A stretch of DNA of 64,000 bases from Sulfurovum sp. GTDB taxonomy: Bacteria; Campylobacterota; Campylobacteria; Campylobacterales; Sulfurovaceae. How positions within the stretch are numbered: position 1 is the first letter of the stretch; every line of letters begins with the position of its first letter. The translations under genes were made by a program, and so were the position numbers. The stretch is from positions 1 through 64,000 of the forward strand of contig JALTVI010000024.1 in assembly GCA_027049035.1 (NCBI GenBank), written 5' to 3'. Positions 8,932 to 17,472 of the stretch are shown one piece after another. The notes beneath the pieces were generated by a model that ran no database searches, had not been told where the DNA came from, and was given only the letters and a program-made list of their open reading frames with translations.

Positions 8932-8998
8932 AATAAAACATTAAGGACACACCATCCGAATCGAAACACTACACTACCTCTACCTCGGACTCAAATCG

Positions 8999-9715
8999 AT
9001 GCTGGCCTACTTTACCCTGCTACCCGTACGCTTCAAAACAAGCGACGTTCTGTCACACCCCAAGGTGATGGGTGCGATGCTCTTTTGGCTGCCGTTGGCG
9101 GGATTGGTGAGTGCGGGCGGGAGTGTGCTCGTCTATCTGCTGCTTGGCAAATTGGGGTGGCTGGCAGCGGTTATTGCAGCGCTGGTCTATCCGATGCTTT
9201 ACGGGTTTTTACATACCGAAGCGGTGGCGGATGTCGCCGATGCACTTTATGCCGCGCATTCGGGCAAGGATGCCTACAGCGTCATCAAGGACCCAACTGT
9301 GGGTGCAATGGGGGTGCTCTGGACAGTGGCGGTAGTGCTACTCAAAACCGTGCTGATCGTCTCTTTGCTCATGCACGGAATGTGGGTGCTTTTTGTCGCG
9401 GCGGCAGTGAGCAGCCGTATGGGGCTGGAGATGCTCTTTTTTACGCAGACATTTCACTCTTCGTTTATCCGAACCTTGCAGCGGGGCTTTAACGGAAAAC
9501 TCTTTGGCAGCAGTATGATGCTCTTTTTGCTTGTCGGGCTTGCCGTAGCGGGAGAGAATTTTTTCCTCATAGTGGCTTTGGCAATGGGCATCAGCTACCT
9601 CGTCGCCACACGTATCGGCAAAGCACTTGGTTTTCTCAACGGCGATGTGCTGGGCACCACGCTGGAAGCAACGGAGACCCTGCTAATGCTTACGGGAGCG
9701 TTGCTGTGGCTCTGA
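8999..9715 (+). CDS. cobS: Adenosylcobinamide-GDP ribazoletransferase
   Basis: A 238-residue polytopic membrane enzyme that joins adenosylcobinamide-GDP and alpha-ribazole to form adenosylcobalamin. Family features include YFTLLPVRF at the start, GFLHTEAVADVADAL with the Asp-rich metal-binding region, and SRMGLEMLFF. The first ATG is at 8999. In-frame codons upstream (8954-8998) encode IRIETLHYLYLGLKS, which resembles a normal CobS N-terminus, but no ATG, GTG or TTG exists between the in-frame stop at 8942 and 8999. The recorded start may therefore be a shortened one. The stop overlaps cobC by 10 bases. Confidence 0.87.
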   Translation: MLAYFTLLPVRFKTSDVLSHPKVMGAMLFWLPLAGLVSAGGSVLVYLLLGKLGWLAAVIAALVYPMLYGFLHTEAVADVADALYAAHSGKDAYSVIKDPTVGAMGVLWTVAVVLLKTVLIVSLLMHGMWVLFVAAAVSSRMGLEMLFFTQTFHSSFIRTLQRGFNGKLFGSSMMLFLLVGLAVAGENFFLIVALAMGISYLVATRIGKALGFLNGDVLGTTLEATETLLMLTGALLWL

Positions 9716-10227
9716 CCCTTTTGCGGCATGCCGCCGTGCACCCCAAGTACCAAAAACGCTACAACGGCTGGACCGACCTGAGCATCGAACCTTCGCTGTT
9801 CGATGCCAAGATGGTCGCGCCGCTGTGTAAACAACACTTCGACCACATCTATAGTTCCGATTTGATGCGCTGTCAGGAGACACTCAGCTTTATGGAGATG
9901 ACACCCTATACTACCGACGAGAGACTGCGTGAAGTGCGCTTCAAGGCGCATATCGAGGGACTGAGCTACCAAGAGGTGTCTCGACGCTCAGACTTCGACG
10001 CATCGCTGCTTGAAGACCACATAGCATGGCATAACTATATCTGTGCGGAACGGTACGAAGCCTTTAGCAGACGTATCGACGCTTTTCTTACCGATTTGCC
10101 GAAAGACAAAGAGATACTCGTCTGCACCCACGGTGGCGTGATGCAGCACATGCTCGCGCTGCTGCATCTTCCGTTGCAGCAAATAGACTATCTCAACTGG
10201 ATAAGGATTGAACATTATGAGTTATAA
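9706..10227 (+). CDS. cobC: Alpha-ribazole phosphatase-like histidine phosphatase
   Basis: A 173-residue histidine phosphatase with the phosphohistidine motif LLRHAAV (RHA rather than RHG) near the N-terminus, YSSDLMRCQET in the middle and the second catalytic His in VCTHGGVMQHML. In the cobalamin setting it should remove the 5'-phosphate of alpha-ribazole phosphate or of the coenzyme precursor. It starts with GTG at 9706, inside the end of cobS. The last residues overlap the start of the next gene. Confidence 0.8.
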   Translation: MALTLLRHAAVHPKYQKRYNGWTDLSIEPSLFDAKMVAPLCKQHFDHIYSSDLMRCQETLSFMEMTPYTTDERLREVRFKAHIEGLSYQEVSRRSDFDASLLEDHIAWHNYICAERYEAFSRRIDAFLTDLPKDKEILVCTHGGVMQHMLALLHLPLQQIDYLNWIRIEHYEL

Positions 10228-10648
10228 AGATTGGTTTGAGGCACACGGCAAAAAACATGCCGCTATTATGCAAAAGCTCACCCACCTCAGTGATGACGAG
10301 GTGATCGCCTACTTTCGCTTTGAGAATATGCGCATAAACGAACCTGATTTTTGCCCGCTCTACGCCGAGAACAAAAAGTGCCACGATATGGAAGATCTCA
10401 ACTGTTACCTCTGTGCCTGTCCCAATTTCCGTTTCGACGACGCAGGGTTTAAAGTACTGGAGGGCAGGAGTCTCAAAAGCTACTGCGCTATCGATTCAAA
10501 AGACGGAGATGTGTTCAAAGGGAACGATGCCATCCACCAAAACTGCAGTGGATGCACTATACCGCACCACGAAGCCTATATCAAAAAACATTTTAAGAGG
10601 GATTGGTTCGAGATTATGAAAGAGGTGACTCCCGAAGATCAGTCGTGA
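10217..10648 (+). CDS. Small Cys-rich zf-like protein of the cobalamin cluster
   Basis: A 143-residue soluble protein with a dense Cys/His pattern: FCPLY, KKCHDMEDLNCYLCACPNF, and after a spacer NCSGCTIPHHE. This matches the layout of the cysteine-rich small domain (zf-like, PF04071), a putative metal-binding module often found beside cobalamin genes. A role in cobalt or Fe-S handling is possible but unproven. ATG 10217 is preferred over a TTG at 10208 because AAGGA lies at 10204-10208. It is the last gene of the operon and its 3' end overlaps the convergent ykuD-type gene by 10 bases. Confidence 0.7.
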   Translation: MSYKDWFEAHGKKHAAIMQKLTHLSDDEVIAYFRFENMRINEPDFCPLYAENKKCHDMEDLNCYLCACPNFRFDDAGFKVLEGRSLKSYCAIDSKDGDVFKGNDAIHQNCSGCTIPHHEAYIKKHFKRDWFEIMKEVTPEDQS

Positions 10649-11124
10649 AAATCGACCACGCCGTAGACATCATCATATACTGCATGACTTCTATGCTTTC
10701 TTGCCAAATACTCCGCCCCGTCCCCTTCAATGGTAACGGGAGTTCCAACTTCAGCCCATTTGAACATGCGCTGCGCAAAGCCATTCTTCATCCGCACACA
10801 GCCGTGTGATGCAGGACGGTTTGGTACATAGCCAAGATGCATTGCAATGCCGTCATAGCTTAGACGAAGCATATAGTGCATCTTCGCACCACCATTGGGA
10901 CGAGGCCACATATTGGAGCGATGATAGCGCTTCTTCTCAAGTACTTTATACTCACCCGTTGGAGTCTCTCTCCCCTCTACACCTGACGAAATACATCCTG
11001 AAAAGAGCACATATCCGTCCTCATAAGCATACGCTTTCTGTTCCGATAGATCAACAACAATCGATTTTTCCGCCAGCAACGGTGTCATAACCGTCACAAA
11101 CAGCAAGAAAAACGATCGTTTCAT
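10639..11124 (-). CDS. L,D-transpeptidase (YkuD domain), secreted
   Basis: A 161-residue protein with a signal peptide (RSFFLLFVTVMTPLLA) and a YkuD catalytic core: ETPTGEYKVLEKK, the histidine of GIAMHLG, and the catalytic SHGCVRM motif. Such enzymes cross-link or modify peptidoglycan in the periplasm. The TTG three bases upstream could also serve as a start, but ATG 11124 is preferred. It lies 17 bases behind the polysaccharide-export lipoprotein gene and probably belongs to that transcript. Confidence 0.85.
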   Translation of the reverse strand: MKRSFFLLFVTVMTPLLAEKSIVVDLSEQKAYAYEDGYVLFSGCISSGVEGRETPTGEYKVLEKKRYHRSNMWPRPNGGAKMHYMLRLSYDGIAMHLGYVPNRPASHGCVRMKNGFAQRMFKWAEVGTPVTIEGDGAEYLARKHRSHAVYDDVYGVVDFHD

Positions 11125-11141
11125 CAAGTAACACTACCTAA

Positions 11142-11894
11142 TCAGTTATCAAGGTATTTCAATGTTACGAATGGTGCAGCGATCTTCGTGATTGTTTCAA
11201 ACGGAGATGTAAAGTTGCCTGAAGCCACTTTGAACTCTTTCCAGTTATCCGGCTGCACATACACAATATCATTCGGTCTAAGCATCAGATTGGCAAGTGT
11301 CATATGGTCAAAGTGCGTCAGATCCACACGTCGGATATGCATCCCTTTCTTGTCACTGGATAGAATAATAATATTATTTCTTACCGCGGAATCTGTCAGG
11401 TCACCTGCATGGGCAATCGCTTCAAAAAGTGACATTTTTTCTTTATCAAGCTCGATAACACCGGGTTTGTTTACCTCTCCAAGTACCAAAATACGCTTGT
11501 TGAGTACTTCCAGGTATACAGACGGGGTGTTTAGATATTTTTTGTACATTCGGGTAATCTTGTCTGCAGCCTGTGTCTGTGTCAAACCGGCAATATGTAC
11601 CTTTCCTATCAGCGGAAGTGTAACATTTCCTGCCGCATCGACAAGAATACCTTTATTGGTCATAGGCTGTCCGAGTTCTCCGCTTGCAGCCATATTTTCC
11701 TGATTTGGATCTTTGTAAAGCAGTACCTGAATTCTGTCCTGAGGTAAAATACGATACTCAATACTTCTATCGGTAATTCTCTGATTCTCAACACTGTGTT
11801 GTGTCTGCAAGAGCTTATAATCGGAATCCATCCCACATCCGCTCAATAAGAAAGCAGCAAACATTACTACTCCCCATATTACCCATTTTTTCAT
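11142..11894 (-). CDS. Outer-membrane polysaccharide export lipoprotein (OPX, Wza-like)
   Basis: A 250-residue lipoprotein with lipobox LLSGC near residue 20, followed by the Poly_export domain (YRILPQDRIQVLLYKDPNQ) and an SLBB-type module (KRILVLGEVNKPGVIELD, LRPNDIVYVQPDNW). It would form the outer-membrane exit channel for an exopolysaccharide or capsule. It is shorter than Wza (about 380) and lacks an obvious C-terminal amphipathic helix. It is the third gene of the wzc-phosphatase-OPX set, with a 51-base gap to the phosphatase gene. Confidence 0.85.
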   Translation of the reverse strand: MKKWVIWGVVMFAAFLLSGCGMDSDYKLLQTQHSVENQRITDRSIEYRILPQDRIQVLLYKDPNQENMAASGELGQPMTNKGILVDAAGNVTLPLIGKVHIAGLTQTQAADKITRMYKKYLNTPSVYLEVLNKRILVLGEVNKPGVIELDKEKMSLFEAIAHAGDLTDSAVRNNIIILSSDKKGMHIRRVDLTHFDHMTLANLMLRPNDIVYVQPDNWKEFKVASGNFTSPFETITKIAAPFVTLKYLDN

Positions 11895-11945
11895 TTTATT
11901 CCCTTTCTTTTTTGTCGTTTATCATAACATAACTCTATTGAGTTC

Positions 11946-12686
11946 TCAGAGCAATCTATCATTTTTAATGCTGTTATTTTCAAAAACCTTATGGTATACC
12001 TCACTGTAAAAAAGTTCAGAGAGTGTATCGATCTGCTTTCGGTGATGCACATCCGATCCAAGAAAATCGATCATCCCTGCTTCATTTAAAAAGTTTGCCA
12101 ATCCTTCAGCCTGCTTACCATAGTGACCGCCAAAAGAATTGATGTTCACCTGAAAGTGAACCCCGAGATCTTTAAATCGTCTATACTCCTTTTCAGGATC
12201 ACGAATATAACGGTAACGCTCCGGATGCGCCATCATCGGTTCATAGCCTGCCTCCCCAATGGCAAAGATCATCTCTTCAATCTGCAAAGGTTTTGAAATA
12301 TAGGAACTTTCAAAAAGCACATAACGATTTGCAATAGACATGATCATCTCTTGTTGCATCTCTTCAAAGAAATGTTCATCAAGATAGTATTCTGCACCTG
12401 CCTCAAGCACTAAAGCGATTCCCTTGTTTTTAGCCTCTTTTTGGAGTTCTTCAAGCCCGTTCAAAATCGTTTCGGCACTATTGGGATAACTGTCGGACAT
12501 AATGTGTGGAGTGATTATAAGTTTTTCATACCCTATCGCTTCAAAGCCTTCTAAAAGCGAAAGACTCTCTTCCATAGACTGTGAGCCGTCATCAATGTTG
12601 GGTATGAGATGGGAATGTACATCTACAGACAGTATGGGCCCGCGCCTTTTTTCCTTTTTCTTTTTTCTGAAAAAGGGGAAGAACAT
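11946..12686 (-). CDS. PHP-type tyrosine-protein phosphatase (CpsB/YwqE family)
   Basis: A 246-residue PHP-fold metallophosphatase. Metal ligands are visible in DVHSHLIPNIDDG near the N-terminus, ITPHIM, MAHPERY and GSDVHHR near the C-terminus. It should dephosphorylate the tyrosine-rich tail of the Wzc-like kinase encoded just upstream, setting polymer length or export. A basic stretch (RKKKKEKRRG) precedes the catalytic domain. Its ATG overlaps the kinase stop codon by one base (12686), so the two are translationally coupled. Confidence 0.9.
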   Translation of the reverse strand: MFFPFFRKKKKEKRRGPILSVDVHSHLIPNIDDGSQSMEESLSLLEGFEAIGYEKLIITPHIMSDSYPNSAETILNGLEELQKEAKNKGIALVLEAGAEYYLDEHFFEEMQQEMIMSIANRYVLFESSYISKPLQIEEMIFAIGEAGYEPMMAHPERYRYIRDPEKEYRRFKDLGVHFQVNINSFGGHYGKQAEGLANFLNEAGMIDFLGSDVHHRKQIDTLSELFYSEVYHKVFENNSIKNDRLL

Positions 12687-14983
12687 TACTTTCCTTCCTC
12701 GTAATATCCATACCCGTAACCATACCCGTAGCCGTAGCCGTGGCGATCGGCTTTCACATCGTTTAGTACAATGCCAAGTCCGTGTATTTCATTAAGATGG
12801 GAGAGTTCATTGATATTATGAATAAATCCTTTTTTGGAATAACCGGCACGCAACACATAAATGCTGGTATCGGAAAGATGCATCAACGTACGTGCATCGG
12901 TTACCAGTCCGATAGGAGGCGTATCGAGAATAATAACATCATAGGCTTCTCTCAGCTTTTCCAGCACTTTTCCGGTCAATTCACTCTGAATCAGTTCACT
13001 CGGGTTTGGCGGCACAGGACCGGAGGTAATGACATCAAGATTCTCATACTCCGTTTTCTGAATGACACTTCCAAGTGAGGTACTGCCGGCAAGCAGGGTA
13101 TTCATCCCGTGCCGGTTGGAGAGGTTGAATTTTTCATGTAGTGTCGGTTTACGCATGTCGAAATTGAGTACAATCACTTTTTTATTCGCAATGCTCATAA
13201 TGGCGGCAAGATTGATACAGAGTGTGGTTTTTCCCTCTCCGCCGACTGTTGACGTCATCGCAATAATATGCGAACGCTCTTTGCGTACCATGAACTGAAG
13301 GTTGGTTCTAAGGTTTCTGAACGATTCCGCTACTGCAGATTTAGGAGAGAGGAGTACAGCAAGCTTGTCAGCTCCCTCCTTCATATGCGGTATGGTAGCA
13401 AGCAGGGGTGTATCTGTCAAATGCTTCACATCTTCCTCGCTCTGAATACGGTCATCAAGGAAGTTTCTCAGGAACGCCAGTGCGATACCGACAATCAGTC
13501 CGAGAATAAGTCCTACAAGGACAATCAGCTTTCTTTTTGGCTTAATGGGTTTTTCCGGATAGAGTGCCGTATCGATAATACGGTTCTTACTGACAGTAGA
13601 AGCTTTGATAATTGCAGTCTCTGAACGTTTTTCCAGCAGGTAGGAGTAGATCTTTTCATTGACAGCGAACTTTCTCTGCAGCTGCCCATACATCCGCTCA
13701 TCCGCAGGCAGTTCGTTCAACTCTTTCTGATATTTGGCAATACTCTCTTTAAGCAGCCGTTTTTTCTCATCCATGCTGCTTTTGAGGTTTTTGATCATGT
13801 CGATGATCGTCTTTTTCAGGTAGCTGATCTGCTTGCGCAGCTTGACCACTCCCGGGTACATCTCAGTATAGTCTTCACGCAGCTCTTTCTTCTTCAAAAT
13901 AGCCTGCTGCAGTGCACTGAGCTGCTCTGCAAGCGCTTTATTGCCCTTGCCAATACCTATGACCGAGATAGATTCGAGATTTTTTCCCTTTTTGATCTTT
14001 TCATAAAGGCTGTTGAGCAGTTCGCTCTCAATAGATATCTCTTCAAGTTTTGCCTCTGCCTCACTCATCTGCCGGATGATCACTTCCGCTTTGGAGCTGA
14101 GATTAACCGTATTGGTCCCCTTCTTGAACTCTTCGATCTTCACAGCCGAACTCTTCAGGTTTTCCGTGATTTTCTTCAGCTGCCTGTCAATAAAATCAAG
14201 CTTCCGTGTTGCCTCTTTTGTTTTTTTCTCAATATTCTGTTTGATATACGCTTCTGCCAGTGCATTGGTATACTCCTGGGTCCGAAGCGGTACGTTGTCT
14301 TCATAGGAGATCGCCAGTATTGTGGAGAACTTGGAAGTTTGAGAGACATTGACTTTGCCCACCGGCAGATTTTCTTTGGTCACTACAAAGCGGTAGGATT
14401 CATCAATCAACGGTGCTTTTCGTACGACATTCAGATGAAAATGTGGGGTAACAATCTCTTCTCCGAAAGGAAGTACCTTGTCATAGGACCATTTGGTACC
14501 ATTCTTCTCCTTATACTCATCGACAACAAGCCTGAAGTGCTTTGTATCTGACGCGGGATAGAGTTCGAACGGTATCCCGAAGCCTTTGAGCATTCCGACT
14601 TCTATCGGGCTTGATTTGTAGAGTTCAACTTCTTTGAAGTGTCGTGTCGTGAAATAACGGTGGGAAAAATCGACCTTCTCCGTTGCCATTTTTGCCAAAA
14701 AGCGGGATTTGATAATCTCAATCTCGGTATCTGGGTTGACTGCGCCGGGATCCATAGCCATATTGAGAATATCGCTGCTTCCATATCCCCTCTGCTGCAG
14801 TCCCACTTCAACCGTTGATGTTCCCTGGTAAATGTTGGGTTTGAAATAGGCGATATAGGCACTAACAGCCCCAAATAAAAAAACGAAAAATATAATCATC
14901 GTTTTATATCGGTTTATGGTACGAAAGACTTCTTTGATATCGATTTCGTCTTCGTCAATAGAAGTATGGTGCTGATCGTTCAT
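12686..14983 (-). CDS. Exopolysaccharide co-polymerase and BY-kinase (Wzc-like)
   Basis: A 765-residue inner-membrane protein. It has a Wzz domain with TM1 near residues 31-50, a long periplasmic coiled coil (about 230-440), TM2 (LIVLVGLILGLIVGIALAFL) and a cytoplasmic bacterial tyrosine kinase domain. Kinase motifs are STVGGEGKTTL (Walker A), VIVLNFDMRKPT (Walker A') and VIILDTPPIG (Walker B). The C-terminus is a tyrosine cluster made of alternating Gly-Tyr pairs ending YYEEGK, the autophosphorylation tail. It is the first gene of the export set, with TATAAT at 15019-15024. Confidence 0.93.
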   Translation of the reverse strand: MNDQHHTSIDEDEIDIKEVFRTINRYKTMIIFFVFLFGAVSAYIAYFKPNIYQGTSTVEVGLQQRGYGSSDILNMAMDPGAVNPDTEIEIIKSRFLAKMATEKVDFSHRYFTTRHFKEVELYKSSPIEVGMLKGFGIPFELYPASDTKHFRLVVDEYKEKNGTKWSYDKVLPFGEEIVTPHFHLNVVRKAPLIDESYRFVVTKENLPVGKVNVSQTSKFSTILAISYEDNVPLRTQEYTNALAEAYIKQNIEKKTKEATRKLDFIDRQLKKITENLKSSAVKIEEFKKGTNTVNLSSKAEVIIRQMSEAEAKLEEISIESELLNSLYEKIKKGKNLESISVIGIGKGNKALAEQLSALQQAILKKKELREDYTEMYPGVVKLRKQISYLKKTIIDMIKNLKSSMDEKKRLLKESIAKYQKELNELPADERMYGQLQRKFAVNEKIYSYLLEKRSETAIIKASTVSKNRIIDTALYPEKPIKPKRKLIVLVGLILGLIVGIALAFLRNFLDDRIQSEEDVKHLTDTPLLATIPHMKEGADKLAVLLSPKSAVAESFRNLRTNLQFMVRKERSHIIAMTSTVGGEGKTTLCINLAAIMSIANKKVIVLNFDMRKPTLHEKFNLSNRHGMNTLLAGSTSLGSVIQKTEYENLDVITSGPVPPNPSELIQSELTGKVLEKLREAYDVIILDTPPIGLVTDARTLMHLSDTSIYVLRAGYSKKGFIHNINELSHLNEIHGLGIVLNDVKADRHGYGYGYGYGYGYYEEGK

Positions 14984-15018
14984 CCCTGCCCTTATTGTTG
15001 TAACTATTTTGAAAAGTT

Positions 15019-15024
15019 ATTATA
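15019..15024 (-). promoter_or_regulatory. -10 box for the exopolysaccharide export operon
   Basis: On the minus strand TATAAT lies about 35 bases before the wzc-like ATG at 14983, and AAGGGCAGGG provides the ribosome-binding site. No clear -35 is seen. Confidence 0.5.
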
Positions 15025-15056
15025 ACGAAAGAAGTTAAGATATACGGAGTATGTCA

Positions 15057-15073
15057 GCGGGTACATCTCCCGC
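15057..15073 (-). terminator. Possible transcript-end hairpin behind the OMP gene
   Basis: GCGGG and CCCGC form a 5-bp stem with a 7-base loop, 10 bases after the stop of the beta-barrel gene. There is no U-run, so it is only a weak terminator candidate. Confidence 0.3.
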
Positions 15074-15083
15074 CGAAAGTAGT

Positions 15084-15686
15084 TTAAAAGCGGTAGGTTA
15101 CACCGAGTGTGAAAGCATCAACATCTGCACTGGTATCACCGTTCCAATAGATCCCTTCTGCACCGTTTGCCAACATAGTATAGTCAAAGAAGATTTCTAT
15201 GTTTTCCATGACATCATAGCTTGCACCGATCCCCCACTGAAAACCGTTTTTATCTACATCCACAGGTACACTTCCTGACGGATCGAGATTTACATTCCCG
15301 TATCCAAGCAGTGCATAGAGTGTAAAGCTCTCATTGACCGGATACTGCGGTTTTACAAAAAGGCTCCATCCGTCCATCTCAACATAATCCTCTTGCGTAA
15401 AGGTGGTTGTATAGCGTCCCTCAACAGCAATATAGGGATTGAACTCATATCCAGCCTGAAAGGTAACGTTGCCCAATCTATCCTGCCCCGCTTTAGCACT
15501 GAATATATCCATCGACACACTGCTGCCGCGTGAACTGAGTCCGCTCAGTGCCAAACCGGCATAGAAACTTCCCTCGGAAATAACCGGTACCTCTGTAGCC
15601 GGTGCTACAGGAGCGATATCTCCTCCTGCAACTGCAAAACTTCCTATACACGCCACTGTGATACATGAATAAAGTACGTTTTTCAT
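15084..15686 (-). CDS. Outer-membrane beta-barrel protein, OmpA/opacity-like
   Basis: A 200-residue protein with a signal peptide (NVLYSCITVACIGSFAVAGG) and an eight-strand-type barrel: alternating hydrophobic/polar strands, glycine-rich turns, and the aromatic C-terminal signature TLGVTYRF used by the BAM machinery. Typical phrases are FYAGLALSG, AGYEFNPYIAVEGRYTT, LYALLGYGNV and WGIGASYDV. I chose ATG 15686, preceded by AAAGGATT. The frame is open to 15764, but the extra N-terminus would spoil the signal peptide. No specific substrate can be inferred. Confidence 0.8.
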   Translation of the reverse strand: MKNVLYSCITVACIGSFAVAGGDIAPVAPATEVPVISEGSFYAGLALSGLSSRGSSVSMDIFSAKAGQDRLGNVTFQAGYEFNPYIAVEGRYTTTFTQEDYVEMDGWSLFVKPQYPVNESFTLYALLGYGNVNLDPSGSVPVDVDKNGFQWGIGASYDVMENIEIFFDYTMLANGAEGIYWNGDTSADVDAFTLGVTYRF

Positions 15687-15787
15687 TTCAATCCTTTCTA
15701 TATATAATTCGATATTATCTATTGTACTGCCATTTAGCTTACAGCAACAAACGTTAACAGCCAAAAATAAAGCTGAACGTCATTTTA

Positions 15788-16801
15788 TCAAAGCTGATAG
15801 CCATTTGGATTGCTGCTCTGCCATCGCCAGGTATCTTCACACATCTCATCGATACCCCTTTTAGCTTCCCAGCCAAGCACCTCTTTTGCAAAAGTTGGAT
15901 CTGCATAGCACTTGGCAATGTCACCGCTGCGTCTTGGTGCAAATTCGTACGGTACTTTCTGCCCTGAAGCCTTTTCAAACGCTTTGACCATGTCAAGTAC
16001 CGAATAGCCCTGCCCCGTTCCAAGATTGACAGTCAATACACCTTCGATCTGCGGCAGCTTCTCAAGTGCTTTGAGGTGCCCTTCGGAGAGATCCATCACA
16101 TGAATATAGTCACGTACACCCGTACCGTCGTGGGTATCGTAGTCATTTCCGAAAACACTCAGCTTCTCTCTTTTGCCGACCGCAGTTTGTGCGATGAAGG
16201 GCAGGAGATTGTTGGGAATGCCGCTTGGATCCTCCCCTATACGTCCGGACTCATGCGCACCCACAGGATTAAAGTAACGCAGCAGTACCACTTTCCATGC
16301 ACTGTCGGAGACATACAAGTCTCTCAAAATCTCTTCAATGAAGAGTTTGCTTCGTCCGTAAGGGTTGGTAGCAGAAAGCGGAAAATCCTCTTTAATGGGT
16401 GTGGTATGTGGATCACCATAGACCGTTGCGGAGGAGGAGAATACAATCTGTCTGCAACCGTATTCGGCCATCACTTCACACAGTTGTACCGTACCGCAGA
16501 CATTGTTTTCATAGTAACGCAGTGGCTGTTCGACAGATTCACCTACCGCCTTCAGACCGGCAAAGTGAATCACCGCATCGATGGCATGGTTCAGAAAAAC
16601 CTTTTCAAGATCTTCCCTGCTTCGAATATCACCTTCAATCAGCGTCACTTTCCTGCCTGTCAAGGCTTCAACACGTTTAATACTCTCCGGTGATGCATTG
16701 CTGAAGTTGTCAAACACGATAACATCATACCCCGCCTCAAGCAGCAACAATGTAGTATGTGATCCAATATATCCGGCACCGCCGGTAACAAGTACAGTCA
16801 C
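15788..16801 (-). CDS. galE: UDP-glucose 4-epimerase
   Basis: A 337-residue short-chain dehydrogenase of full GalE length. The NAD-binding motif [10 protein letters not shown] is at residues 7-16. [13 protein letters not shown], the catalytic Ser in SSSATVYGD, the YGRSK catalytic Tyr/Lys pair and the substrate segment RYFNPVGAH follow. It interconverts UDP-glucose and UDP-galactose, supplying precursors for surface polysaccharide, which fits the neighbouring export genes. It starts 9 bases behind the small membrane-protein gene. Confidence 0.95.
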   Translation of the reverse strand: MTVLVTGGAGYIGSHTTLLLLEAGYDVIVFDNFSNASPESIKRVEALTGRKVTLIEGDIRSREDLEKVFLNHAIDAVIHFAGLKAVGESVEQPLRYYENNVCGTVQLCEVMAEYGCRQIVFSSSATVYGDPHTTPIKEDFPLSATNPYGRSKLFIEEILRDLYVSDSAWKVVLLRYFNPVGAHESGRIGEDPSGIPNNLLPFIAQTAVGKREKLSVFGNDYDTHDGTGVRDYIHVMDLSEGHLKALEKLPQIEGVLTVNLGTGQGYSVLDMVKAFEKASGQKVPYEFAPRRSGDIAKCYADPTFAKEVLGWEAKRGIDEMCEDTWRWQSSNPNGYQL

Positions 16802-16810
16802 AATCTTCCC

Positions 16811-17197
16811 TTATGAACGCAAGGAGAAGAGTACTTTTTTCGTTAAGAGCCACACATCAGTAAATGTAACAATCAGATAGAACCCGATCAACCAGAAAAC
16901 CAATTGTGAAGTGCCGTGAAATGCTGCAAGGAAATCGGATACAGGCACACCGATCAACAGACTGAAATAGAAAAAGCCGAGAATAAACCCAAGGATATAA
17001 GGGACAAGCAGCAGAGAGCCTATTGTAGCCAGAACCGGATTCTCCTCAAAAAACGTTCCGAGCCCCTTTTTAACATCCTCAACATCCATCATCTCCAGAG
17101 GCATTCTCTGCTCTTTCAATGACCGTTTTGGTCTATTCAATTCAATCAGGTTGAAATCTTTATCATTCGATCTGCCCACACTACTCTCCTCTTTCAT
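16811..17197 (-). CDS. Small membrane protein of unknown function
   Basis: A 128-residue protein. Residues about 1-60 are polar (KDFNLIELNRPKRSLKEQ, then VEDVKKGLGTFFEEN). Two or three hydrophobic segments follow (LLLVPYILGFILGFFYFSLLIG and QLVFWLIGFYLIVTF). I recognise no family. ATG 17197 is the likely start. The frame continues upstream to a TTG at 17245 without a ribosome-binding site. It is probably co-transcribed with galE, so a role in envelope polysaccharide is possible. Confidence 0.55.
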   Translation of the reverse strand: MKEESSVGRSNDKDFNLIELNRPKRSLKEQRMPLEMMDVEDVKKGLGTFFEENPVLATIGSLLLVPYILGFILGFFYFSLLIGVPVSDFLAAFHGTSQLVFWLIGFYLIVTFTDVWLLTKKVLFSLRS

Positions 17198-17365
17198 TTT
17201 GTAATCAATAATGTTAATCTTATTGTAAACATATTCTATTTGCAATAATTATAGCACATTCCGATGAAATACGACTAAGCCGCAATAAAAAAGGATGCAG
17301 GTAGCATAAAAGAAGGTAGTTGGTTACAAAGTTTTGGTAGAAAGAAAGATTATTAAAAAGCTGTG

Positions 17366-17440
17366 TGGCTCCGGATGCTGGATTCGAACCAGCGACCAAA
17401 TGATTAACAGTCATCTACTCTACCACTGAGCTAATCCGGA
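17366..17440 (-). tRNA. tRNA-Asn (GTT), copy 1
   Basis: Read on the minus strand it begins TCCGGAT and ends ATCCGGA plus G and an encoded CCA. The anticodon loop CTGTTAA gives anticodon GTT (Asn). The D-loop AGCTCAGTGGTAGAG and T-arm GCTGG-TTCGAAT-CCAGC are canonical. The gene is 75 bases long and pairs with a second tRNA-Asn 32 bases away. Confidence 0.95.
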
Positions 17441-17472
17441 ACAGAGAAAAAAGTTTCACAAAAACAAGGAAG

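Noticed and set aside
8999-9715. cobS as a pseudogene
   Set aside because: The reading frame is intact over all family motifs and remains overlapped with cobC. Only the start codon is in doubt.
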